A stretch of DNA of 64,000 nucleotides. It comes from JAMXLO01 sp964427005 (GTDB lineage: Bacteria; Pseudomonadota; Alphaproteobacteria; Acetobacterales; Acetobacteraceae). Shown piece by piece: positions 50,687 through 60,296 of the stretch. A program made the translations under genes and the position numbers. A model generated the notes under the pieces. The model was not told the origin of the DNA. It was given only the letters and a program-made list of their open reading frames with translations, and did not search any database. The first letter of the stretch is position 1; every line of letters starts with the position of its first letter. The DNA lies in assembly GCA_964427005.1 (NCBI GenBank), contig CAYRTL010000001.1, positions 62,001 to 126,000 of the forward strand, given 5' to 3'.

Positions 50687-51013
50687 ATGAAGTCCCGCAT
50701 GATGGCCGCGCTCATCGGTTCAACGCTGATGATGACCGCACCGGTTCTTACCCACGGCGCCTCCGCGCAGCCCGTGCCGCCCAGCTCATCCGGCAGCTAT
50801 GTCGTCCCGGTCGTGGTGGGCGCGGCCGCGGGCGCGACCGTTGGCGCGCTTCTGTGGCCGGTGGTCGTGCCGACAGCAGTGGCCCCGGCTGCCGCGACAG
50901 CTATGGCCGCGGCACCGGCAGCCGCCGGCTGGGGCTGGGGGGCATTCATGACCACACGGGCCTTGGTGGGCGCCGTCATAGGCGGTGCGCTGGGATATAT
51001 CTCTGCCCGCTGA
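50687..51013 (+). CDS. Small secreted glycine/alanine-rich protein
   Basis: 108 residues from ATG 50687 (GGGAGAG upstream). Signal peptide up to about residue 27 (ALIGSTLMMTAPVLTHGASA), then two hydrophobic alanine/glycine-rich stretches (VPVVVGAAAGATVGALLW and LVGAVIGGALGYISAR) around an Ala/Pro-rich centre. Probably an envelope protein of the glycine-zipper kind. No function known. Confidence 0.68.
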   Translation: MKSRMMAALIGSTLMMTAPVLTHGASAQPVPPSSSGSYVVPVVVGAAAGATVGALLWPVVVPTAVAPAAATAMAAAPAAAGWGWGAFMTTRALVGAVIGGALGYISAR

Positions 51014-51241
51014 GGTCGTCCCGGCCAGACTAGGCGGCGTGGTGGGTTGATCACCGCGGCCCACCGCGTTCGCAAGGTGTCTCGACGGCTCAACGGCTTG
51101 CCGCAATACGAGCGTTACACGGCGCAGGCATTGACATGTTTGCGCCGTTTTGGCGCGCCACGATGGTGGTCGCGGCAGGAGATCGTGCGGTGATTCGGCA
51201 ATGGCGGCAGGTCCGGTAGAGAACCCACCAACGGCCAAGCC
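51014..51241 (+). other. Spacer before the efflux operon with a weak small ORF
   Basis: 228 bases. A 48-codon frame from TTG 51047 to TGA 51193 encodes a basic, Arg-rich peptide (RRLNGLPQYERYTAQAL, FGAPRWWSRQEI), without a good ribosome site. In this GC-rich genome an open frame of that size is expected by chance, so coding is doubtful. TTGACA at 51131 has no -10 partner at 17 bases. No promoter for the efflux operon could be fixed. Confidence 0.25.
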
Positions 51242-52753
51242 ATGATTCGCCGTCTCGCGTGTGGGCTGTGGTTAGCCGTCCTGATGCTGGCGGGCTGCGA
51301 TCTCGGTCCAGACTACAAGCGGCCACAGACGGAAATCCCGCCTCAGTTCCGGGCCACCACCGAGACCGCGGTTGCAGCTTGGCCATCCGAGGACTGGTGG
51401 CGCGGCTTCAATTCCCCCGAGCTCGACGCGCTGATCGAGCAAGCTCGCGTCCAGAACTTCGATATCGCCGCTGCGATCGCACGGGTTCGACAGGCAGATG
51501 CACAGGTGCGCATTGCCGGCGCGTCATTGCTACCGAATGTAACCGCCACGGGTGGCGCGAGCTGGCAGCAGGTCGGAGCCAGTCGCGGAGGTATCAGCGG
51601 CGCGACCCGGGGCGGCAGCACCACATCCACAATAGACATCCACAATTACAATCTGACACCGGTGAACATCGCGTACCAGGTCGATTTCTGGGGACAAAAC
51701 CGGGCCGCAACGCAGGCTGCATTGGCGAGCGCAATGTTCAGCCGCTTCGACCAGCAGGTTGTCGCTCTGACAGTCGTAACCAATGTTGCCACAACGTGGT
51801 TCACCGCCTTGGCTCTCGCTGATCGACTCGTTGTGGCGCAGCGCAACCTGAGCGACGCCGAGCAGGTTCTGGCGGTGATCCGAGGACGGCTTGACGCAGG
51901 AACGGCCAGTGCTCTGGACCTGGCGCAACAGGAATCGCTGGTGGGAGTCGAACGCGCGGCAATCCCGAACCTGCGCAATCAGCTCGAACAGCAACTGATT
52001 GGTCTGGGCATTCTGGTCGGCCGGCCACCCGAGGCGATCACTGTTCGCCCAGGCTCGCTGGACACATTATCGCTGCCTTTCGTTATGCCAGGTTTGCCCT
52101 CCAGCCTCTTGCAGCGCCGTCCAGACGTAGCGGAATCCGAGGCGCAACTCGTTGCAGTCAATTTCGACATCAAGGTGGCGCGCGCCGCCTTCTTTCCGGC
52201 CATCCGCCTCACTGGCGCCTACGGATTTTCCAATGCGGCGTTGCACACGCTGTTTACGCCAGGCGGCACCATCGTCTCCTTGGCTGCCGGATTGACTCAG
52301 CCACTGTTCGATGGAGGCGTGCTGCGAGGGCAACTGGAACAGGTCAAAGGCCGCTACGACGAGTTGCTGGCGAATTACCGCAAATCCATCATCCAGGCAT
52401 TCACCGATGTCGATAACGCCCTCACCGCCTGGCGCTTCACGACCGAACAGGAAGCGCTGCAGCGTCAAGCTGTGGTGGCTGCGCGGCGGGCCTTGGATAT
52501 TGCGCGGGCCCAGATGCTCGCTGGCACCGTTGATGTGACGACAGTGCTCCAGGTCGAGACGACGCTACTGACTGCCGAGGACAATCTGGTCCAGATCCGG
52601 CTCGCCCGGTTCCAGGCATTGTTGAACCTCTACAAGGCCTTGGGCGGCGGTTGGGTCACACCTTCAGGTCCGATTGAGGATCAATTTCCTGGCCTTCAGC
52701 CAGGGGTGCTGGGAGGTGGCGTCGCCTTGCCAGTCGGAGGAAACGTCCGATGA
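51242..52753 (+). CDS. Outer-membrane efflux lipoprotein, NodT/OprM family
   Basis: 503 residues. Lipobox LMLAGC at the end of the signal peptide, then the NodT-family start LGPDYKRPQTEIPPQFR, two OEP repeats with long coiled-coil helices, and PSSLLQRRPDVAESEAQLVA, the hallmark of this group. It forms the trimeric outer-membrane tunnel for the tripartite pump encoded downstream. In most RND operons the outer-membrane gene is last; here it is first. Confidence 0.92.
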   Translation: MIRRLACGLWLAVLMLAGCDLGPDYKRPQTEIPPQFRATTETAVAAWPSEDWWRGFNSPELDALIEQARVQNFDIAAAIARVRQADAQVRIAGASLLPNVTATGGASWQQVGASRGGISGATRGGSTTSTIDIHNYNLTPVNIAYQVDFWGQNRAATQAALASAMFSRFDQQVVALTVVTNVATTWFTALALADRLVVAQRNLSDAEQVLAVIRGRLDAGTASALDLAQQESLVGVERAAIPNLRNQLEQQLIGLGILVGRPPEAITVRPGSLDTLSLPFVMPGLPSSLLQRRPDVAESEAQLVAVNFDIKVARAAFFPAIRLTGAYGFSNAALHTLFTPGGTIVSLAAGLTQPLFDGGVLRGQLEQVKGRYDELLANYRKSIIQAFTDVDNALTAWRFTTEQEALQRQAVVAARRALDIARAQMLAGTVDVTTVLQVETTLLTAEDNLVQIRLARFQALLNLYKALGGGWVTPSGPIEDQFPGLQPGVLGGGVALPVGGNVR

Positions 52754-52811
52754 CTTATTGGAAGCGAGACAACCCGACCCGATATCGCGCATCAGCGTAC
52801 CGAGGCTGGTA

Positions 52812-54074
52812 ATGGATTCACTGACCCGCGAACCCGTCGGATTGCAGACACGCCCCCGGTCGCGGCGGTGGCTGATGGCGTTTCTGTCTCTGCTGGTAAT
52901 CGCTGGCATCGGCTACGCGATCTGGTTCTGGCCTGGCGGCGCGGAGCAGCAGGCAGCGCGGAATCGCAATGCCAAACAGGCGGTACCGGTGCTGGTCGCG
53001 ACAGCCGAGCAGAAGGACGTGCCGATCTATCTGGACGCATTGGGCACCGTTCAGGCGTTCAATACTGTCACGGTCAAGGCCATGGTTGAAGGACCGGTGG
53101 TTGCGGTGAACTTCAAGGAAGGCCAGGACGTAAAAAAGGGCGACGTTCTGGCACAAATTGATCCGCGCACGTTTCAGGCCGCATTCGACCAGGCTATGGC
53201 GAAGAAGGCGCAAGACGAGGCGCAGCTCGCCAATGCGCGCCTTGATCTCGCGCGATACATCAAGCTTGCGGCGAACAACTACACCTCGGCGCAGCAGGCT
53301 GACACGGCGCGGGCGCAGGTGGCGCAACTCGAGGCGCTGGTAAAGCAGGACCAGGCGCAGATCGACAACACGCGCACCCAGCTCTCCTACACCACGATCA
53401 CTTCACCGCTGGACGGACGCACCGGCATCAGGCAGGTCGATGCTGGGAACATCGTTCATGCATCGGATGCCACAGGTCTGGTGATGATCACCCAACTGCA
53501 GCCGATTTCGGTGCTGTTCACGCTTCCGCAGCAGACACTTCCCCAAGTGTCCAAGGCAATGAGCGAGGGAGCCGCGAAGGTGCTGGCCTACGCTCAGGGC
53601 GCTACGGGCAGCCAGACCGGCCTGCTGGATACTGGTACTCTCACTGTGCTGGACAATCAGGTTGATCCCACCACTGGGACGATCAAGCTTAAGGCAACGT
53701 TTCCCAACCCTGACAATCGGCTATGGCCTGGGGCATTTGTCGGCGTACAAGTGCAGGTGGATACAGCGAAGGGCGCCATTGTGGTTCCACCGGCCGCGGT
53801 TCAACGAGGACCGCGGAACACTTACGTCTATATGGTCGATCAGGACAACTCAGTGATCCGGCGCACGGTGAAGGTTGGGCATGAGGACATGCAGGCCAGC
53901 ATCATCACCGACGGCGTGAAGCCGCGTGAGAAAGTGGTGATCGATGGCGCTGCGCGGCTCAGCGAAGGAAGCAAGGTCGTGATCGCCCAACCTGCGGCGC
54001 CTGGGCGCTCGCCAGCGGCCGAACAGCCTGCCGCACCTGGGACCAGACGGCGCCAGGCCGGAGCACCAGGATGA
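52812..54074 (+). CDS. mdtA: RND efflux periplasmic adaptor, MdtA-like
   Basis: 420 residues from ATG 52812. An N-terminal helix anchor (LMAFLSLLVIAGIGYAIWFW) precedes the lipoyl-like half (DALGTVQAFNTVTVKAMVEG, NFKEGQDVKKGDVLAQIDPR), a coiled-coil hairpin of about 85 residues (YTSAQQADTARAQVAQLEAL), the second lipoyl half (YTTITSPLDGRTGIRQVD) and the beta-barrel with a Pro/Ala-rich tail. It joins the inner-membrane pumps to the outer-membrane lipoprotein. Confidence 0.92.
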   Translation: MDSLTREPVGLQTRPRSRRWLMAFLSLLVIAGIGYAIWFWPGGAEQQAARNRNAKQAVPVLVATAEQKDVPIYLDALGTVQAFNTVTVKAMVEGPVVAVNFKEGQDVKKGDVLAQIDPRTFQAAFDQAMAKKAQDEAQLANARLDLARYIKLAANNYTSAQQADTARAQVAQLEALVKQDQAQIDNTRTQLSYTTITSPLDGRTGIRQVDAGNIVHASDATGLVMITQLQPISVLFTLPQQTLPQVSKAMSEGAAKVLAYAQGATGSQTGLLDTGTLTVLDNQVDPTTGTIKLKATFPNPDNRLWPGAFVGVQVQVDTAKGAIVVPPAAVQRGPRNTYVYMVDQDNSVIRRTVKVGHEDMQASIITDGVKPREKVVIDGAARLSEGSKVVIAQPAAPGRSPAAEQPAAPGTRRRQAGAPG

Positions 54075-54093
54075 TCGGCAAGCTTCGCCCCTC

Positions 54094-57000
54094 ATGAATG
54101 TCTCTGCCCCGTTCATTGCCCGGCCGATTGCCACCTGGCTGCTGGCAATAGCGATCATGCTCGGCGGCGTTCTGGGTTACCGCGCTCTTCCGGTATCCGC
54201 CTTGCCGGAAGTCGATTTCCCAACAATCCAGGTAACCACGCAGCTTCCGGGGGCCAGCCCCGAAACTATCGAGACCCTGATCACGGCTTCGCTGGAACGC
54301 CAGTTCGGGCAGATTCCTGGCCTGACCACCATGACCTCGCAGAGTTCCGAGGGCACGAGCCAGATCACCCTGCAATTCGACATCAGCCGCAGCATGGATT
54401 CCGCAGCGCAGGATGTGCAGGCGGCGATCAATGCCGCTGCCGGCACGCTGCCGCCGAATCTCCCCTATCCGCCGGTTTACGCGAAGGTGAACCCAGCCGA
54501 TGCACCGATACTGACGCTGGCGCTGACTTCTGATTCCCTGCCGATCGATGTGGTCAGCGACGCCGCCGACACATTGTTGCAGCCGAAACTTTCCGAGATC
54601 GACGGTATCGGCCGCGTGACAGTGCAAGGCCGCCTCCGTCCGGCGGTGCGCGTGCGCGTCGACCCGGCCCGGCTTGCGGCTTATGGCTTGGCAATGGAAG
54701 ACGTGCGCACCGCCGTGGCCAACGCCAATGTCAATGGCGCGAAGGGTGGCTTTGATGGCCCTCGCCTCGCCTTCGCACTCGGCGCCAATGATCAGCTGGT
54801 CGATGCATCCGCGTACCAGAACCTGGTCATCGCATGGCGGAATGGCGCGCCGGTCCGGATGTCGGACGTTGGCAGCGTCGTCAGAGGGGTCGAGAACGAC
54901 AGAGTAGCCGCGTGGTACAAGGATCAGCCCGCGGCCGTGCTGGACATCCAGCGGCAGCCCGGTGCGAACATCGTGCAGACTGTTGCCCTGGTGAAGGCGG
55001 CATTGCCACGGCTGCAAGCCGCCATACCCTCCGGTATCAAGCTTACCATCGTGACCGATCGCACGGAGACCATCCGTGCCTCGGTGCTCGATGTACAGAT
55101 TACACTGATCATGTCGGTCATCCTGGTGGTGGCGGTGATCTTTCTGTTCCTACGCTCTCCACGGGCGACGTTCATCCCCGCCGTCGCGCTGCCTTTGTCC
55201 CTGGTCGGCACTTTCGGCGTGATGCAGCAGCTTGGCTACGCACTGGACAACCTGTCACTGATGGCCCTGACCATAGCGACGGGATTTGTGGTGGACGATG
55301 CGATCGTGATGATCGAGAACATCGTGCGTCACATCGAAGGTGGCATGCATCCCCTGGCTGCTGCCTACCGCGGCGCGGCACAGATCGGCTTTACCATCGT
55401 GTCGCTGACAGTATCGCTGATCGCGGTGTTCATTCCGCTGCTGTTCATGGGCGGCGTTGTGGGACGGCTGTTCAAGGAGTTCTCTGTAACGCTGTCCGTT
55501 GCTGTGGTCGTGTCAGCGGTGATCTCGCTGACACTGACGCCCATGATGTGCGGGCATATTCTGCGCCCATCGCGTGAAGAACGCCCGGGCCGGCTGGCCC
55601 GCATCAGCGAGACGGGCTTCAATTGGTTGCTGGCCGGCTACCGGCGCAGCCTCGATTGGACCTTCGGCCATCAGATGTTCGTGCTGCTCATCGGTATCGC
55701 CACACTGATCGGCACGATCGGGCTGTACATCATCGTCCCAAAGGGATTCCTGCCGCAGCAGGACACGGGCGTTCTCGTTGCCATCACCGAAGCAGCGCAA
55801 AGCGTCTCTATCCCCCGGCTTGTCGCGCTACAGACACAGGTTGCGCAAATCGTAGAGCGCGACCCCGCAGTGACGGGCGTGGTATCGTTCGTCGGTGCCG
55901 GCACCATCAATGCGACGCCCAACACAGGCCGGCTGACGATTGCGCTGAAGCCGATACGCGAGCGCGATTCTGCGCCAGTCGTGATTGCCCGGTTGCAGCA
56001 GGCTATCGGCGGCATCCCTGGCATCACTGCCTTCTTCCAGTCCGTGCAGGACATCCAGATCAGCGCACGCATCAGCCGCACGCAGTTCCAGTACACGCTG
56101 ATGGATACAGATCCAGCGGAACTCGCGCTGTGGGGACCGCGACTGCTGAATAAGCTCTCGGCCGACCCGGCCCTGATGAATGTCGCCACAGATCAGCAGA
56201 ACGACGGGTTTCGCACCTACATCAACGTGGATCGTGATGCGGCGATGCGTCTTGGTGTGTCCATGCAGGCGATCCAGGACACACTCTACGACGCGTTCGG
56301 ACAACGGCAGATATCCACCATCTTTGGTCAATCCAATCAGTACCGCGTCGTACTGGAAGCTGATCCCTCCTGGCAGGCTGACCCCAACTATCTGCGCCTC
56401 TTGCGCGTGCCAGGCGCGGGGGGCGCGCAGGTGCCGCTGTCAGGTTTCGCCACCATCGCGCGAACTGTGGCACCTCTGGTGGTCACGCATCAGGAGCAGT
56501 TTCCTTCTGTGACGCTGAGCTTCGACCTTGCGCCCGGTTATTCACTCGGCGAGGCGGTACGCGCGATCGCTGCAGCCCAGGAAGCCATCGGCATGCCGGA
56601 GACGATTTCTGGCAGCTACTCCGGCGATGCAGCCGAGTTCCAGAAATCCTTGGCCGCCGAACCGTGGCTGATACTGGCGGCGGTGGTGGTGATCTACATC
56701 GTTCTTGGCGTGCTGTACGAAAGCTGGATCCATCCAGTCACCATTCTGTCCACACTGCCCTCGGCCGGCATCGGAGCGTTGCTGGCGCTGATGGTGTGCG
56801 GCATCGATCTGTCGCTCGTCGCACTGGTCGGCATCGTGCTGCTGATGGGGATCGTGAAGAAGAATGCGATCATGATGGTCGACTTCGCCATTGAGGCGGA
56901 GCGCGTTCACGGCGCGTCGCCAGAGCATGCGATCCGAGAGGCATGCCTGTTGCGGTTCCGGCCGATCATGATGACGACGATGGCGGCGCTGCTTGGCGCA

Positions 57001-57186
57001 CTGCCGTTGATCCTGGAACGTGGCGCGGGTTCGGAGTTGCGCTCGCCGCTCGGGATAACAATCATCGGCGGATTGCTGCTCAGCCAGTTCCTGACGCTGT
57101 ACACCACGCCAGCAATTTATCTTGCATTCGAGCGGGTGCGGACGCGGTTCGCGAGGCCAGGCACGCGGCCCGCACCGGCGGAATGA
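54094..57186 (+). CDS. mdtB: RND multidrug efflux transporter, MdtB-like
   Basis: 1030 residues, 12 membrane helices in the RND pattern. Start FIARPIATWLLAIAIMLGG, porter domain with SLERQFGQIPGLTTM, the TM4 proton-relay pair in FVVDDAIVMIENIVRH, and the second half with VYIVLGVLYESWIHP-like helices and GIVKKNAIMMVDFA. A proton-driven inner-membrane pump. It is followed after six bases by a second RND gene of similar length, as in mdtBC, where the two form a heterotrimer. Confidence 0.92.
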   Translation: MNVSAPFIARPIATWLLAIAIMLGGVLGYRALPVSALPEVDFPTIQVTTQLPGASPETIETLITASLERQFGQIPGLTTMTSQSSEGTSQITLQFDISRSMDSAAQDVQAAINAAAGTLPPNLPYPPVYAKVNPADAPILTLALTSDSLPIDVVSDAADTLLQPKLSEIDGIGRVTVQGRLRPAVRVRVDPARLAAYGLAMEDVRTAVANANVNGAKGGFDGPRLAFALGANDQLVDASAYQNLVIAWRNGAPVRMSDVGSVVRGVENDRVAAWYKDQPAAVLDIQRQPGANIVQTVALVKAALPRLQAAIPSGIKLTIVTDRTETIRASVLDVQITLIMSVILVVAVIFLFLRSPRATFIPAVALPLSLVGTFGVMQQLGYALDNLSLMALTIATGFVVDDAIVMIENIVRHIEGGMHPLAAAYRGAAQIGFTIVSLTVSLIAVFIPLLFMGGVVGRLFKEFSVTLSVAVVVSAVISLTLTPMMCGHILRPSREERPGRLARISETGFNWLLAGYRRSLDWTFGHQMFVLLIGIATLIGTIGLYIIVPKGFLPQQDTGVLVAITEAAQSVSIPRLVALQTQVAQIVERDPAVTGVVSFVGAGTINATPNTGRLTIALKPIRERDSAPVVIARLQQAIGGIPGITAFFQSVQDIQISARISRTQFQYTLMDTDPAELALWGPRLLNKLSADPALMNVATDQQNDGFRTYINVDRDAAMRLGVSMQAIQDTLYDAFGQRQISTIFGQSNQYRVVLEADPSWQADPNYLRLLRVPGAGGAQVPLSGFATIARTVAPLVVTHQEQFPSVTLSFDLAPGYSLGEAVRAIAAAQEAIGMPETISGSYSGDAAEFQKSLAAEPWLILAAVVVIYIVLGVLYESWIHPVTILSTLPSAGIGALLALMVCGIDLSLVALVGIVLLMGIVKKNAIMMVDFAIEAERVHGASPEHAIREACLLRFRPIMMTTMAALLGALPLILERGAGSELRSPLGITIIGGLLLSQFLTLYTTPAIYLAFERVRTRFARPGTRPAPAE

Positions 57187-57192
57187 AGCCAA

Positions 57193-60100
57193 ATGGGCTT
57201 TTCTGCTCCATTCATCGCCCGGCCCGTCGCGACCATCCTGCTGTCCATCGGCCTGATGCTGGCAGGAATCGTCGCATACCGGTTCCTGCCGATCTCGGCA
57301 CTCCCCAGCGTCGATATTCCAACGATCGTCGTGATCGCCGCGCGGCCAGGCGCGGACCCGGAGACCATGGCCAACTCTGTCGCTGCGCCGCTCGAACGGC
57401 GGCTCGGCGAGATTTCCGGTGTCACGGAGATCACCTCGACGAGTTCCATCGGCAACACCTCTGTCGTCGTTCAGTTCGATATAGATCGCGACATCAATGG
57501 TGCGGCGCGCGATGTGCAAGCCGCGATCAACGCAGCGATCACCGATCTCCCATCGGACCTCCCGACACGCCCCTATTACCGCAAGTTCAATCCCGCGGAC
57601 GCTCCGATCATGACGCTGGCGCTGTCGTCTGACACGCTGACGACAGCGCAGATCTACGATGCGGCCGATACCGTCCTGGCACAGCGACTGGCGCAGGCTG
57701 ACGGCGTCTCGCAGGTCACAGTGAACGGTGCGGAGAAGCCGGCAGTGCGCGTGCGGCTTGATCCTGTACGACTGGCAGCCGCCGGCCTCGCTGCTCAGGA
57801 CGTGCTGACCGCAATCAAGTCCAGCAATGTGCTCGAGCCGACAGGCTCGTTCCAGGGGCCAGACCGCGCAGAGACCATCGGCATCAACGGACAGATGTCG
57901 CAGGCATCCGAGTATGCACCGCTGGTCATCAAGGCCGGCAAGGGCGCGATCCTCCGGCTTTCCGATATCGCGACGGTGGTCGATGGCGTCGCCAACACCC
58001 GCCTGGCCGCATGGAACGGCAAGCAGCCCGCCATCCTGTTGACCATCACCAAATCGGCCAACGCCAATGTCATTGAGACGGTCGATCGCATCAAGGAGTT
58101 GCTGCCACAACTGATGGAGTGGCTGCCTGCGAATATCAAGCTGACGGTCATCGCTGACCGAACAACCACGATCCGCGCGTCGGTTGCCGACGTGCAGTAT
58201 ACGATGATGATCACTATCGCCCTGGTGCTGCTGGTCGTAGTGCTATTCATGCGCCGGCTGCTGCCGACAATTGCCGCCGCGGTGACGGTGCCCCTGTCGA
58301 TCTGCGGCACGCTCGCAGGCATGTGGTTCATGGGCTACATGCTGGATAACTTTTCGCTAATGGCGCTGACCATATCCGTCGGTTTCGTGGTCGATGATGC
58401 GATCGTCATGATCGAAAACATTGTCCGCCACCGCGAGCGCGGGACCGATCCCATGCGAGCGGCACTCATTGGCGCACGGCAGATCGGCTTTACCGTGATG
58501 TCGATCAGCATTTCTCTGATCGCAGTGTTCATACCGCTGATCTTCATGGGCGGCATCATGGGGCGGCTGTTCCATGAGTTCGCCATGACCATGACGATGG
58601 CGATCGCGGTCTCCGCCGTGGTCTCGCTGACGCTCACGCCGATGATCTGCGGACAGTACATGCGCGGCGACATCCACGCACCGCCGGAAGGACGGCTCGC
58701 CGCTCGGCTGGACGGGCTGCTGGAACGGGGCTTTGTACGCTTGCAGCGAGGTTATGCCGTCACCCTTGGTTGGGCACTGGAACATCGCGGCTTCATGCTC
58801 CTGGTTACGCTTGCCACGGTGGTTCTGACCGTTCGGCTCTATACGGTTCTGCCAAAGGGATTCCTGCCGTTGCAGGACACCGGCATTCTGATCGGCTCGA
58901 CGCTTGCGTCTCCCGACATATCCTTTCAGGCGATGGAAGATCGGCAGCGAGAGGTTGTCGATGTGGTGCTGGCCGATCCCGCTGTCGCCAGCGTGGGCTC
59001 GACCGTTGGAGTCTCGAATGGTTGGAGTTCGATCAACCGTGGCAATCTCACGGTCAGCCTCAAGCCGTTATCGGAGCGAGGCGTTTCGTCCGAGGCGGTA
59101 ATCGCGCGCCTGCGTGCCCCGTTGGAAAAGATTGCCGGTGTCCAAACAACATTCTTCTCCGCGCAGGACCTGCGAGGCGGAGGACGGCAAGGCGGTGCGC
59201 AGTTCCAGTACGTCCTGGTGACGCAGAACATCGATGAGTTGCGTCGCTGGGCACTGGCGCTGGAGGAAAAGCTGCGAACGACACCTGGCATTGCCGACGT
59301 CACGTCAGATCAGGATCGCGCCGGTCCTCAGGTCAATGTGGTAATCGACCGAGATGCCGCCGCGCGTCTCGGCATCAACATAACGGCGATCGACAACGCG
59401 CTGAACAACTCATATTCGCAGCGGCAAATCTCCACAATCTACGCGCAGCGCAATCAATACAAGGTGGTGCTGGAGATCGATCCGCGGCTGCAGACGGATC
59501 CATCGCTGCTCGATCGCATTTATGTTGGCGCATCCTCCGGCAAGCAGGTGCCACTTTCCGCGGTGGCACATTTCGAGCGCGGAACCGCGCCGCTCGCGGT
59601 GCGCCATCAAGGGCAATTCCCCGCGGCAACTATAAGCTTCAATCTTGCTCCAGGGATGGCGCTCAGCGATGCCGAGGAGGCCGTGCAGAACGCTGCACGC
59701 GAGTTGCGCATGCCGGAGGACGTGCGAACGGAGTTCGCGGGAAACGCTCGTTTCCTGCAGCAGTCGTTGGCCACCCAGCCGTTACTGGTCGCTGCGGCGC
59801 TGATCTCTATCTACATCGTGCTGGGCGTGCTGTACGAGAGCCTGCTGCATCCATTGACGATCATTTCCACGCTGCCTTCTGCCGGAATCGGCGCACTGCT
59901 TGCGTTGATGATCACGGGAAACGATCTGTCGATCATGGGGATGATCGGCATCATACTGCTCATGGGTATTGTGAAGAAGAACGCCATCATGCTGGTGGAT
60001 TTCGCGCTGGAAGCCGAGAGACAGCGCGGCCTGTCGCCACTGCATGCGATCCATGAGGCGTGCCTGGAGCGGTTCCGTCCCATCATGATGACGACGCTCG

Positions 60101-60294
60101 CAGCGCTGCTTGGCGCTGTGCCGTTGGCACTCGCATTCGGCACCGGCGCGGAACTACGCCGACCACTCGGCATTTCGATCATCGGTGGGCTGATCGTCTC
60201 GCAGGTGCTGACGCTCTATACCACTCCGGTGGTGTATCTGGCTCTGGAACGGCTGGCCGGCCGCCGCAAGCCGATCGTAGTGCCTGCTGAGTAG
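57193..60294 (+). CDS. mdtC: RND multidrug efflux transporter, MdtC-like
   Basis: 1033 residues. Same architecture: FIARPVATILLSIGLMLAG start, PLERRLGEISGVTEIT, TM4 FVVDDAIVMIENIVRHRERG, LGVLYESLLHPLTIIS and IVKKNAIMLVDFALEAERQ. Aspartates of the proton relay are present, so both pump genes look active. Clearly paralogous to the preceding gene but diverged throughout, so it is an old duplication consistent with separate subunits. Converges on phnE with two bases between stops. Confidence 0.92.
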   Translation: MGFSAPFIARPVATILLSIGLMLAGIVAYRFLPISALPSVDIPTIVVIAARPGADPETMANSVAAPLERRLGEISGVTEITSTSSIGNTSVVVQFDIDRDINGAARDVQAAINAAITDLPSDLPTRPYYRKFNPADAPIMTLALSSDTLTTAQIYDAADTVLAQRLAQADGVSQVTVNGAEKPAVRVRLDPVRLAAAGLAAQDVLTAIKSSNVLEPTGSFQGPDRAETIGINGQMSQASEYAPLVIKAGKGAILRLSDIATVVDGVANTRLAAWNGKQPAILLTITKSANANVIETVDRIKELLPQLMEWLPANIKLTVIADRTTTIRASVADVQYTMMITIALVLLVVVLFMRRLLPTIAAAVTVPLSICGTLAGMWFMGYMLDNFSLMALTISVGFVVDDAIVMIENIVRHRERGTDPMRAALIGARQIGFTVMSISISLIAVFIPLIFMGGIMGRLFHEFAMTMTMAIAVSAVVSLTLTPMICGQYMRGDIHAPPEGRLAARLDGLLERGFVRLQRGYAVTLGWALEHRGFMLLVTLATVVLTVRLYTVLPKGFLPLQDTGILIGSTLASPDISFQAMEDRQREVVDVVLADPAVASVGSTVGVSNGWSSINRGNLTVSLKPLSERGVSSEAVIARLRAPLEKIAGVQTTFFSAQDLRGGGRQGGAQFQYVLVTQNIDELRRWALALEEKLRTTPGIADVTSDQDRAGPQVNVVIDRDAAARLGINITAIDNALNNSYSQRQISTIYAQRNQYKVVLEIDPRLQTDPSLLDRIYVGASSGKQVPLSAVAHFERGTAPLAVRHQGQFPAATISFNLAPGMALSDAEEAVQNAARELRMPEDVRTEFAGNARFLQQSLATQPLLVAAALISIYIVLGVLYESLLHPLTIISTLPSAGIGALLALMITGNDLSIMGMIGIILLMGIVKKNAIMLVDFALEAERQRGLSPLHAIHEACLERFRPIMMTTLAALLGAVPLALAFGTGAELRRPLGISIIGGLIVSQVLTLYTTPVVYLALERLAGRRKPIVVPAE

Positions 60295-60296
60295 AG

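Noticed and set aside
51131..51159. TTGACA as -35 of the efflux operon
   Set aside because: No acceptable -10 hexamer occurs 16-18 bases downstream; the sequence there is GC-only.
56542..58110. 522-codon minus-strand frame across both RND genes
   Set aside because: It spans the end of one RND gene and the start of the next on the opposite strand, with Asp/Arg/His-rich antisense composition and no family features.
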